From assembly GCF_003989735.1 (NCBI RefSeq), contig NZ_RZGQ01000011.1:1-41025 (forward strand): DNA of 41,025 bases, read 5' to 3'. Positions 17,507-24,593 of the stretch are shown here, piece by piece; within the stretch, counting starts at the first letter, position 1, and every line of letters begins with the position of its first letter. The notes below the pieces were generated by a model. It had not been told where the DNA came from and ran no database searches. It saw nothing but the letters and a program-made list of their open reading frames with translations. Both the position numbers and the translations under genes were made by a program. The DNA comes from Legionella sp. km772. Its GTDB lineage: Bacteria > Pseudomonadota > Gammaproteobacteria > Legionellales > Legionellaceae.

Positions 17507-18733
17507 ATGAAATATAAACTCTTGCCACTTTTTGACAATTTAAATCATTTACATAAAAACCATGAGCATGTTGTGCTTCCCAACCCTGATGTTCAAAGTG
17601 ACTTTAATTACAGTTTAAACTTCTTAAAAAGTTATACGGGTAGCCAAGGAACATTTAATAGCTACCGTCGAGAAGCCGAACGTCTATTGCAATGGACATG
17701 GCTGATTAAGCAAACGACATTGAAACATTTAAAGCGTGAGGATATAGAACAATACCTTTATTTTTGTCAAAGCCCCCCTAAAAACTGGATTAGTCTCAAA
17801 AAAGTTCCTCGTTTTATTGAAAAAGAGGGTACTAGAGTACCTAATGAGGAATGGCGCCCTTTTGTGGTTACTCTCAGTAAAACCGCCACAAAAAATGGCC
17901 AAAGACCTACCTTAGAGCAATTTGAATTATCGCAGGGTGCCATCCAAGAAATCTTTGCAATCTTAAGTACCTATTTTAATTTTCTTATTGCAGAAGAGTA
18001 TTTACTTTCAAATCCCATTGCTTTAATCCGCCAAAAAAGTAAATTTATTCGTAAACGCCAACAAAATGCCCCTATTCGCCGTTTAAGTCTAGTGCAATGG
18101 GAAACTGTTTTAGCTACAGCAGAAACTTTAGCCGCGGAATCCCCAGAGAAGCATGAGCGCACTCGTTTTATTTTGAGTCTCTTATTTGGCATGTATTTAC
18201 GTATTTCTGAGTTAGTAGCTAGTGATCGATGGGCACCTAGCATGAATGATTTTGCTAAAGACAGTAATGGTCATTGGTGGTTCACAACAGTTGGTAAAGG
18301 AAATAAAGAGCGACAAATCGCCGTAAGTGACGCCATGTTAGATAGCTTAATTCGTTGGCGTTTATTCTTAGGGCTAACCGCTCTTCCCTCCCCTGGTGAT
18401 AACTCACCGCTTATTCCCAGAATCCGTGGCAATGGTCCCATGAGTGATACAGCGCCTATTCGCCGTATTGTACAAGGTTGCTTTGATTTAGCGGAGTCCC
18501 AGTTAAGAATAAAAGGCTTGAATGAAGAGGCAGACTCTCTTGCAGCAGCTACAGTGCATTGGTTGCGCCATACGGGTATTTCGGAGGATGTTAAAATAAG
18601 ACCACGAGAACATGTCCGTGATGATGCAGGCCATAGCTCAAGTGCAACAACCGATCGTTATATCGATATTGAAAAACAAGCCCGTTATCAATCAGCACAA
18701 AAGAAAACAATAAACAAGACTGAAAAATCCTAA
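17507..18733 (+). CDS. Tyrosine recombinase / phage-type integrase
   Basis: The protein has 408 residues. An N-terminal SAM-like core-binding domain lies at about 30-165, and a C-terminal catalytic domain has the full tyrosine recombinase set: Arg232 (YLRISEL), Lys264 (GKGNKER), His351 and Arg354 (HWLRHT), His376 (DDAGHSS) and the nucleophile Tyr385 (TDRYIDI). It should therefore be active in site-specific strand exchange. It is longer than XerC/XerD (about 300) and resembles stand-alone integrases. It sits beside a four-tRNA operon, but the tRNA 3' ends point away from it, and I could not find flanking attachment repeats. It borders the TALE-like gene pair, so it may mark an insertion of which those genes are part (inference). 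Confidence 0.85.
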   Translation: MKYKLLPLFDNLNHLHKNHEHVVLPNPDVQSDFNYSLNFLKSYTGSQGTFNSYRREAERLLQWTWLIKQTTLKHLKREDIEQYLYFCQSPPKNWISLKKVPRFIEKEGTRVPNEEWRPFVVTLSKTATKNGQRPTLEQFELSQGAIQEIFAILSTYFNFLIAEEYLLSNPIALIRQKSKFIRKRQQNAPIRRLSLVQWETVLATAETLAAESPEKHERTRFILSLLFGMYLRISELVASDRWAPSMNDFAKDSNGHWWFTTVGKGNKERQIAVSDAMLDSLIRWRLFLGLTALPSPGDNSPLIPRIRGNGPMSDTAPIRRIVQGCFDLAESQLRIKGLNEEADSLAAATVHWLRHTGISEDVKIRPREHVRDDAGHSSSATTDRYIDIEKQARYQSAQKKTINKTEKS

Positions 18734-19040
18734 GATAATTCCTGTCGTTTATCTTAATTAGTAAAATAGATTTTTCAATCAATATTAAATTAATAATCAC
18801 TGTGTTAATGATCCACCAGTTACCTCAAACCCACCCTACTTTTCCATCTATCCTCGCTCAGCTTGCGCTCATTACTTCTTCAAGCAAACGCGTTAACCTT
18901 CCAATCTCAATTTATTTAAAACCAATCAAAATTGATTTTTTTATCTAAGTTGATAGAATGCTTAATATCGAATCATACGGCTCCATTGATAATCATATTA
19001 TCAAAACACCACCGATATTCCTTTGGAGGATTTCCATCGA
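18734..19040. other. Intergenic region upstream of the TALE-like pair
   Basis: 307 AT-rich bases. A 7-bp inverted repeat with a 3-base centre, TGATAATcatATTATCA, lies at 18987-19003, 21 bases before the GGAGGA ribosome binding site at 19025-19030. It could be an operator or a leader hairpin. Nothing else stands out. Confidence 0.45.
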
Positions 19041-20270
19041 ATGACTTATCATAAAATGACTAATTTATCGGATGTCCAAATTGCTGCTTATTGTAGCAAG
19101 CTCAACTTGACTCGCGCCCGTTTCCTTGCCGAAAAAGGAAACTTAGAGAAGAAAAAAGACAGCCAAGGAAACAGCGCCTATTCAGAAGAACAAATCAATC
19201 GCCTAATCTTCAGAAAATCGTCTAAAAAAACAATCCAAACCCTCCTTAATTGCCATGATGACTTGATAAAAAGCGGGCTCACCCCACAACAAATTTATCA
19301 ACTCGCTGCACATAATGGAGGCTCCAACAATCTTAAAGCCTACATTGAACAAACGCAGGCTTTACAGGCTCAAAACCTATCCTGGTCTTCATTAAGTCTG
19401 AAGGTTAATGATGTGCTGTGTCTCTTAGCCCATAATGGTGGTTCCCGCAATTTGAAGGCTTATATCAAACAAACCCAGGCTTTAAAGGCTCACAACCTAT
19501 CCGGGACTGTATTTGGCTTGAATGTCAAAGAGGTATTGCACATCTTAGCAAAGGATGGGGGTTCGCAAGCCCTAGACACTTTATTAGACTCCTTTAATCA
19601 GCTACGGCATTTAGGTTTTACAACAAGACAGCTGATTACTATTGCCAAGAAGAAAGGAGGCGCTAAGGCTCTAGCCGCTGTTTTAAAGCATACCCCTCAG
19701 TTATTAACTCAAGCTTATAGCCTAGACTTCATTTGTACCCTGGCGGCAAGGATCGGAGGAGCTAAAAAAATTCAGCAAAGCAAGCATAATGAATCTTTAA
19801 CGTGTAGGCATGATGAAGTAACTACCGGAAGGTCCCAAGAGCTAACACTCAACGCCCGTTCAACTAAAGAACTCGATGCCTACTTATGCGATATTGATGA
19901 GGATGAATTATCTGAATACCTGCATTCATTTGCAACAAGTGAGAACAACGAAGAAGAATACGCCCGGCTTTTTGGGGATATAACAGCTGAGGAGCATGAG
20001 CCCTTTTCTGCTATCAAGAACCACACTATTACTCAAATACCCTATGATACCGATGAACAACATAAAGCACTTCTTTTCGGTAATAACCGCGAGACTTTTT
20101 TTTCTGAGATGGAATTAGAAGCCGCTGCTTCTGCATCTACTCACTCCGCTTCACCTCTATTTTTTTCTCACAAACGTAAACTATCCCCAAGAGAAAGCAA
20201 TACCAAGGAAGATGAGAGCAAAAAGACAAAAGAGGACGAATTGTTTAAACCCGCAAGCTACATGCTGTAA
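19041..20270 (+). CDS. TALE-like repeat DNA-binding protein A, putative nuclear effector
   Basis: The start is the ATG at 19041 (GGAGGA 10 bases upstream), giving 409 residues; an in-frame TTG at 19023 is less likely. Residues 1-46 are an N-terminal cap. Residues 47-79 (YSEEQINRLIFRKSSKKT onward) are a repeat-0-like unit. Repeats follow at 80-119 and 120-159 (40 residues each), 160-192 (33) and 193-226 (34), with a half repeat at 227-246. Each has the TALE pattern of a hydrophobic first helix, two variable residues, then GG and a second helix: AHNGG, AHNGG, AKDGG, KKKGG, ARIGG. The residue pairs in the hypervariable position are HN, HN, KD, KK, RI. Residues 277-356 are acidic with hydrophobic spacing (DIDEDELSEYLHSF, ARLFGD, ALLFGN), like a transcription activation domain. 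A basic cluster HKRKLSPRE at 377-385 resembles a nuclear localisation signal. Host-directed DNA binding is inferred. Confidence 0.75.
   Translation: MTYHKMTNLSDVQIAAYCSKLNLTRARFLAEKGNLEKKKDSQGNSAYSEEQINRLIFRKSSKKTIQTLLNCHDDLIKSGLTPQQIYQLAAHNGGSNNLKAYIEQTQALQAQNLSWSSLSLKVNDVLCLLAHNGGSRNLKAYIKQTQALKAHNLSGTVFGLNVKEVLHILAKDGGSQALDTLLDSFNQLRHLGFTTRQLITIAKKKGGAKALAAVLKHTPQLLTQAYSLDFICTLAARIGGAKKIQQSKHNESLTCRHDEVTTGRSQELTLNARSTKELDAYLCDIDEDELSEYLHSFATSENNEEEYARLFGDITAEEHEPFSAIKNHTITQIPYDTDEQHKALLFGNNRETFFSEMELEAAASASTHSASPLFFSHKRKLSPRESNTKEDESKKTKEDELFKPASYML
19179..19778 (+). repeat. TALE-like repeat block of protein A
   Basis: Six units: repeat 0 at 19179-19277, two 120-bp units from 19278 and 19398, a 99-bp unit from 19518, a 102-bp unit from 19617 and a 60-bp half unit from 19719. 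The 120-bp units share long near-identical stretches at the DNA level (for example GGTTCCCGCAATTTGAAGGC also occurs in gene B). Confidence 0.8.
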
Positions 20271-20318
20271 GCATCGTAGAATAACCAAAGCAGTGTTGCT
20301 TTTGAGGATTTACATCGC

Positions 20319-21695
20319 ATGACTAATTATAAAATGATTAATTTATCGGATGCTGAAATTGACGCCTATTGTAGAAAGTTCAACTTGACGCGTACCCGTT
20401 TTCTTGCCGAAAAAGGCAATTTAGAGCAGAAAAAAAACAGCAAGGGAAACAGTGCTTATTCAGAAGAACAAATTAATCGCCTAATCTTCAGAAAATCGTC
20501 TAAAAATACAATAGCCACCCTCCTTGATCTCCATGATGACTTGATAAAAAACGAACTTACTCCCCAACAAATTTATCAACTCGCAGCGCACGATGGTGGA
20601 TCTAAAAATTTAAAAACTTTCATCGAACAAAGCCAGGCTTTACAAGTTAACAATCAAAACTGGGCTTCACTAGAGCTCAATGTGGGGAGTGTGTTGCGAC
20701 TCTTAGCGCACCCAGGTGGTTCCCGCAATTTGAAGGCCTACAGCGAACAAATCCAGGCTTTACAGGCGCAAAACCTATCCTGGGCTTCATTAAACCTCAA
20801 GGTCGAGGACGTGCTACGCTTCTTGGTTCATGGTGGTAACGCCAACAAGTTGAAAGCCTACATCAAACACACCCAGACTTTACAAGCTCAAAAAAAATCA
20901 TGGGCGTCGCTAGATCTCCAGGTTGAAGAGGTGTTGCGTATCTTAGCAAACGATGGAGGTTCGCAGGCCCTAGATACTCTATTACGCTCTTTTAATCGGC
21001 TGCATCATTTAGGTTTTACAACAAGACAACTAGTTACTCTTGCCGCGAATAAATGGGGCGCCCAGGCTCTAGCAGCGGTATTAAAGCACACACCCCAGTT
21101 ATTAACTCAAGCTTATAGCCTAGACTTCATTTGTACCCTGGCAGCAAGGACCGGAGGAGCTAAAAAAATTCAGCAACCCAAGCATAATGAGCCATTAATG
21201 TGTAGGCATGACCAAGTAATAACCGCTGGAAGCACTCAGCTAACACTCACCACCACTTCAACTACAGGACTCGATGCCCTTTTATGCGATATTGATGAGG
21301 ATGAATTATCTGAATACCTGCATTCATTTGTGACAAGTGAGGACAACCATGACGAAGACGCCTTGCTTTTTGGAGATAAAACCTTTGAGGAGCATGAGCC
21401 TTTTTTTGCAATCGAGCCAGACACTATTAATCAAATAACCTATGATACCGATGAAAAGCATGAAGCACTTCTTTTTGGAGATAACAACGTTGAATACCAG
21501 AAGTTCTTTTCTGATATGGAATTAGAGGCCGCTGCCTCTGCATCTACCCACTCCGCTTCACCTCTATTTTTTTCTCACAAACGTAAACACCCAAGAGAAA
21601 GCAATGCCCAGGAAGAGGAGCGCAAGAAAAATAAGCGAGATGAAGTACTAGAAGATCCTCTAAATAGCGTTTCCTTAACCTTTAAAACTTGCTAA
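20319..21695 (+). CDS. TALE-like repeat DNA-binding protein B, putative nuclear effector
   Basis: This is a 458-residue tandem paralog of the preceding gene, 48 bases downstream and probably in one transcript. ATG at 20319 is preceded by TGAGGATTTACATCGC, closely resembling the leader of gene A. The layout is cap 1-46; repeat 0 at 47-79; 40-residue repeats at 80-119, 120-159 and 160-199; 33- and 34-residue repeats at 200-232 and 233-266; half repeat 267-286. The hypervariable pairs are HD, HP, HG, ND, NK and RT; the third and fifth units deviate from the GG that follows (HGGNA, NKWGA). It has one 40-residue unit more than A. The tail repeats the acidic block (DIDEDELSEYLHSF, DALLFGD, EALLFGD) and ends in a bipartite basic signal, KRK at 421-423 and KKNKR at 436-440. 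Function is inferred from the TALE-like architecture. Confidence 0.75.
   Translation: MTNYKMINLSDAEIDAYCRKFNLTRTRFLAEKGNLEQKKNSKGNSAYSEEQINRLIFRKSSKNTIATLLDLHDDLIKNELTPQQIYQLAAHDGGSKNLKTFIEQSQALQVNNQNWASLELNVGSVLRLLAHPGGSRNLKAYSEQIQALQAQNLSWASLNLKVEDVLRFLVHGGNANKLKAYIKHTQTLQAQKKSWASLDLQVEEVLRILANDGGSQALDTLLRSFNRLHHLGFTTRQLVTLAANKWGAQALAAVLKHTPQLLTQAYSLDFICTLAARTGGAKKIQQPKHNEPLMCRHDQVITAGSTQLTLTTTSTTGLDALLCDIDEDELSEYLHSFVTSEDNHDEDALLFGDKTFEEHEPFFAIEPDTINQITYDTDEKHEALLFGDNNVEYQKFFSDMELEAAASASTHSASPLFFSHKRKHPRESNAQEEERKKNKRDEVLEDPLNSVSLTFKTC
20457..21176 (+). repeat. TALE-like repeat block of protein B
   Basis: Seven units: repeat 0 at 20457-20555, three 120-bp units from 20556, 20676 and 20796, a 99-bp unit from 20916, a 102-bp unit from 21015 and a 60-bp half unit from 21117. 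The extra 120-bp unit relative to gene A indicates gain or loss by recombination between units. Confidence 0.8.
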
Positions 21696-21763
21696 TAACC
21701 ATATTTGAGTGCAGGTTAAGCAGAAATAATGATAAAATATAATTTTACTTTAATAATTCTTCT

Positions 21764-23611
21764 ATGCTTAGCTTGCGTCAAATTACCTTATCTAGAGGTA
21801 ATAAAATACTCCTTGAAAAAGCCAGTGTTAGTCTTTATGAAAAACAAAAAATTGGACTCATTGGTCATAATGGCTGCGGTAAATCCACTTTATTTGATTT
21901 TCTGCTGGGAAAAATGCTCGCCGATACAGGCGAATTTTTAATTAACCCTCAATTGACGATTAGCCATCTTTCTCAACAATTGCCAGATAGTGTTGAAAAG
22001 GCCTTGGACTTTGTTCTCGGTGGCGATGAAGAATACATTAAGCTATTAGACCGCTTAACTCAAGCTGAAAAAACTGGCCATGATGCAGAAGTACTACTAT
22101 GTCATGAATTATTAAATCAAACCGGTGGCTATAGTAAACCCTCTCAAGCAGCAACGATTATGTCAGGCCTTGGTTTCACGAGTACTCAACAACAAGACTC
22201 CGTTAATAGCTTCTCTGGTGGCTGGCGGATGCGGTTAAGCCTCGCGCGTTGTTTAATGAAACCCGCGCAATTGCTTTTACTGGACGAACCTACCAACCAC
22301 TTAGATATGGAGGCGATATTTTGGCTGGAACGCTATTTAAAACAAAGCCCAAGTACCATTATTTTAATTTCTCATGATCGAGAATTTCTTGATGCGTTTG
22401 TCACTCATATCGTCCATGTGGAAAACAAACAATTAAATTTATATGCCGGTAATTATTCTAGTTTTGAAACCATCCATGCGCAACAATTAGCTTTACAACA
22501 AATCATGCATGAGCGTCAACAAGCTAAAATCAGCCATATGATGAGTTTTGTAAATCGCTTTAAAGCAAAGGCTACTAAAGCCAAGCAGGCACAAAGTAGA
22601 ATCAAAGCCATAGAAAAAATGGAAATCATCGCTGCGGCACAAGCAGATTCTCCTTTTTCTTTTGAGTTTTTTAATTGTCCACGTGCCGGTAATCCTTTAA
22701 TACAATGCACTTTAGTGGATGCGGGTTATGCAAATCATCCGGCTACTTTAAAGCGAATCAATCTCTCCCTAAATCCAGGTGATAGAATCGCACTATTAGG
22801 ACCGAATGGGGAAGGTAAATCCACGTTAATTAAAACGCTAACAGGTTCTTTAGCTCCACTAACTGGCGAGATTCATCGCTCACCACATTTAAAAATAGGC
22901 TATTATGCCCAACATCAGTTGGAACAATTAGACTGTAACTTAAGCCCAGTCGATACAATACAAGCATTATCTCCCGAAGCTCGTGAACAAAATATTCGTG
23001 ATTTTTTGGGTGGTTTTAATTTTGTAGGCGACATGGCGGTGCAAGCTATTCATCACTTTTCGGGTGGGGAAAAAGCACGCTTAGCTTTAGCAAAACTAGT
23101 ATGGCAAAAGCCCAATCTTTTATTATTAGATGAGCCCACTAACCATTTAGATTTAGGAATGCGTTCGGCAATTGAATTAGCTTTACAAAGTTATGAAGGT
23201 GCTTTAATTCTTATTTCCCATGATCGACATCTACTTAAAACTGCCGTGGATGATTTTTATTTGGTGTACCAAAAAAAGGTTCAAGCCTTTGCCGGGGATC
23301 TTGATGATTATTACTCTTGGCTGCAATCTAAAGATGCGATTAAAGAAACAGCCACCACAGCTTCGGTTAATAATGATTACAAAGAGAAAAAAGTTACTCA
23401 AAATAGGCTAAAAAAATTAGAACAACTAATGGAGCATCAGCAAAAGCAATTAGAAGATTTAGATAATAAACTAAGTGATAGCGACCTTTATGAGGATGCA
23501 AGTAAAAAAACCAAATTAGAGGACTTACTTAAAAAGCGTAATGATGTGCATGATAGCCTTCAACAACTTGAGGATGAGTGGCTGGAGTTATCAACGAGTT
23601 TAGAGTCTTAA
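21764..23611 (+). CDS. yheS: ABC-F family ATPase, YheS type
   Basis: ABC-F proteins are soluble twin-ATPase factors that act on the ribosome E site rather than in transport. The 615 residues contain Walker A GHNGCGKST (34-42), signature FSGGWRMRL (about 150), Walker B LLLLDEPTNHLD; the linker NRFKAKATKAKQAQSRIK; a second Walker A GPNGEGKST at about 346, second signature FSGGEKARL and LLLLDEPTNHLD; and a charged coiled C-terminal extension. The sequence follows E. coli YheS closely by memory (GNYSSFE, SHDREFLD, YYAQHQLEQL). It lies 68 bases after the TALE-like pair on the same strand without an obvious terminator between, but is most likely a chromosomal backbone gene. Confidence 0.93.
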   Translation: MLSLRQITLSRGNKILLEKASVSLYEKQKIGLIGHNGCGKSTLFDFLLGKMLADTGEFLINPQLTISHLSQQLPDSVEKALDFVLGGDEEYIKLLDRLTQAEKTGHDAEVLLCHELLNQTGGYSKPSQAATIMSGLGFTSTQQQDSVNSFSGGWRMRLSLARCLMKPAQLLLLDEPTNHLDMEAIFWLERYLKQSPSTIILISHDREFLDAFVTHIVHVENKQLNLYAGNYSSFETIHAQQLALQQIMHERQQAKISHMMSFVNRFKAKATKAKQAQSRIKAIEKMEIIAAAQADSPFSFEFFNCPRAGNPLIQCTLVDAGYANHPATLKRINLSLNPGDRIALLGPNGEGKSTLIKTLTGSLAPLTGEIHRSPHLKIGYYAQHQLEQLDCNLSPVDTIQALSPEAREQNIRDFLGGFNFVGDMAVQAIHHFSGGEKARLALAKLVWQKPNLLLLDEPTNHLDLGMRSAIELALQSYEGALILISHDRHLLKTAVDDFYLVYQKKVQAFAGDLDDYYSWLQSKDAIKETATTASVNNDYKEKKVTQNRLKKLEQLMEHQQKQLEDLDNKLSDSDLYEDASKKTKLEDLLKKRNDVHDSLQQLEDEWLELSTSLES

Positions 23612-23752
23612 TCTTTGTTATGATAATTCGCAGTGTGTCCTGTTACCACAATACAACCCGCTCGCCCAGGAAACAGCAGAGGCTAAGCTGACTAAAAGCA
23701 ATTCTTTTCATCTTCCCTAAAAAGGCTCTTCTGCTACCAGAAAATTAGATGA

Positions 23753-23786
23753 ATACAGCCAATTAAATTTTCAAAATTGGCTGTAT
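23753..23786. terminator. Bidirectional terminator hairpin
   Basis: A 12-bp perfect stem (ATACAGCCAATT with AATTGGCTGTAT) around a 10-base AT loop lies between the convergent yheS and DUF1554-like genes. The minus-strand flank (CTAATTTTCT) is more T-rich than the plus-strand flank, so it should serve the minus-strand gene best and could serve both. Confidence 0.6.
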
Positions 23787-23824
23787 TGAATAAAAACCCT
23801 TCTTTTAAAAGCTACAAATTAGTC

Positions 23825-24578
23825 CTAGCCATTTTTAACTTGTTGCACGCAATAAATGGGCTGTGATTCACTGCATACACCAACAAGATTATTCATAGTC
23901 CAGCCTGCATCACTTGCATCCCTTTTACCCCCTACAGCCTCACCGCTTAAATCAGTCCAATCAGCACAATTATCATACTGCCCACTACCTGCAGATTGTC
24001 CATCAGCATTCGTTCCAGTGTATACAGTTGAGGTGGTAGTTCCATCAATACTAGTTCCCAAAAATGCTATACTACTACCACCAGCGATTATCCCAGCTCC
24101 GGTACCAATCCAACCAGCACCGCCAGCACGATAATAATTAGCTGATGCATTTAATGTTGCAGCTGCTGCTTGCTCTGAAGAAGAAAGCCAGGGTTTCCAA
24201 GTTGACCCAGGAACAAGTAACACGCCCTCAGCATTACAAATTTGGGTGGCTCGGGCCAAGGCGCCGGCAAGGGTGGGTGCAGTATTTTTAAAACCAGTAA
24301 AACCTGGAGGTAAGGAGTCAGTACTAGTAACAGTCATATTCCTTCAAATAAAGTTCTCGTTGCGAAAATTGCACATCGCTTATTTGATGATAGACAAGGA
24401 GTCCCAGAGGTCTCGGTGGGGGTTGGTAGTCGAGAAATTACTTGCAGTAATTGCGCTCGCAAGGTTCCAATCTGTTTCAAACCCAGGTTTGAGTGGCAGG
24501 ATTGGGGGCTGCTGAACAGGCTAGGCTAGGGATAATAAATAGCAGCGAATAGACAGTGTGTTTGAATTTAGTATTCAT
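23825..24578 (-). pseudogene. Decayed secreted DUF1554-like protein with two frameshifts
   Basis: A 170-residue frame (23825-24337) carries the C-terminal part of a DUF1554-like domain: ARATQICNAEG, WKPWLSSSEQAA, VYTGTNADGQ, NCADWTD, IYCVQQ. Upstream the gene can be rebuilt in other frames to an ATG at 24578 with an AAAGG-type ribosome binding site. The segments are a signal peptide (MNTKFKHTVYSLLFIIPSL), then LKQIGTLRAQLLQVISRL (coiled coil), then LSSNKRCAIFATRTLFEG. Frame is lost twice: by a 5-bp tandem duplication CCTAGCCTAG near 24522-24531, and by one missing A near 24339-24345 (GGAAT where GGAAAT restores GNMTV). The intact product would have about 249 residues and be exported. It follows the outer-membrane barrel gene by 15 bases and was probably cotranscribed with it. 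Confidence 0.7.
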
Positions 24579-24593
24579 TTTTTCTCTAATCCT

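Noticed and set aside
17137-17510. tRNA-Pro as the integration site of the recombinase.
   Set aside because: The 3' half of the tRNA points away from the recombinase and no partial tRNA copy is present in the window.
19179-21176. CRISPR array or phage-tail-fibre repeats for the repeated DNA in the TALE-like genes.
   Set aside because: Units are 99-120 bp, in frame, without constant spacers, and encode a helix-turn-helix-like pattern with GG turns.
21729-21941. Small plus-strand ORF starting before yheS.
   Set aside because: Out-of-frame overlap with the start of yheS, which carries the ABC-F motifs.
24479-24578. A 33-residue lipoprotein (signal with SLAC lipobox) as a separate small gene.
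   Set aside because: The lipobox arises only because of the CCTAG duplication; in the reconstructed frame the sequence continues SLFSSPQSC into the secreted protein.
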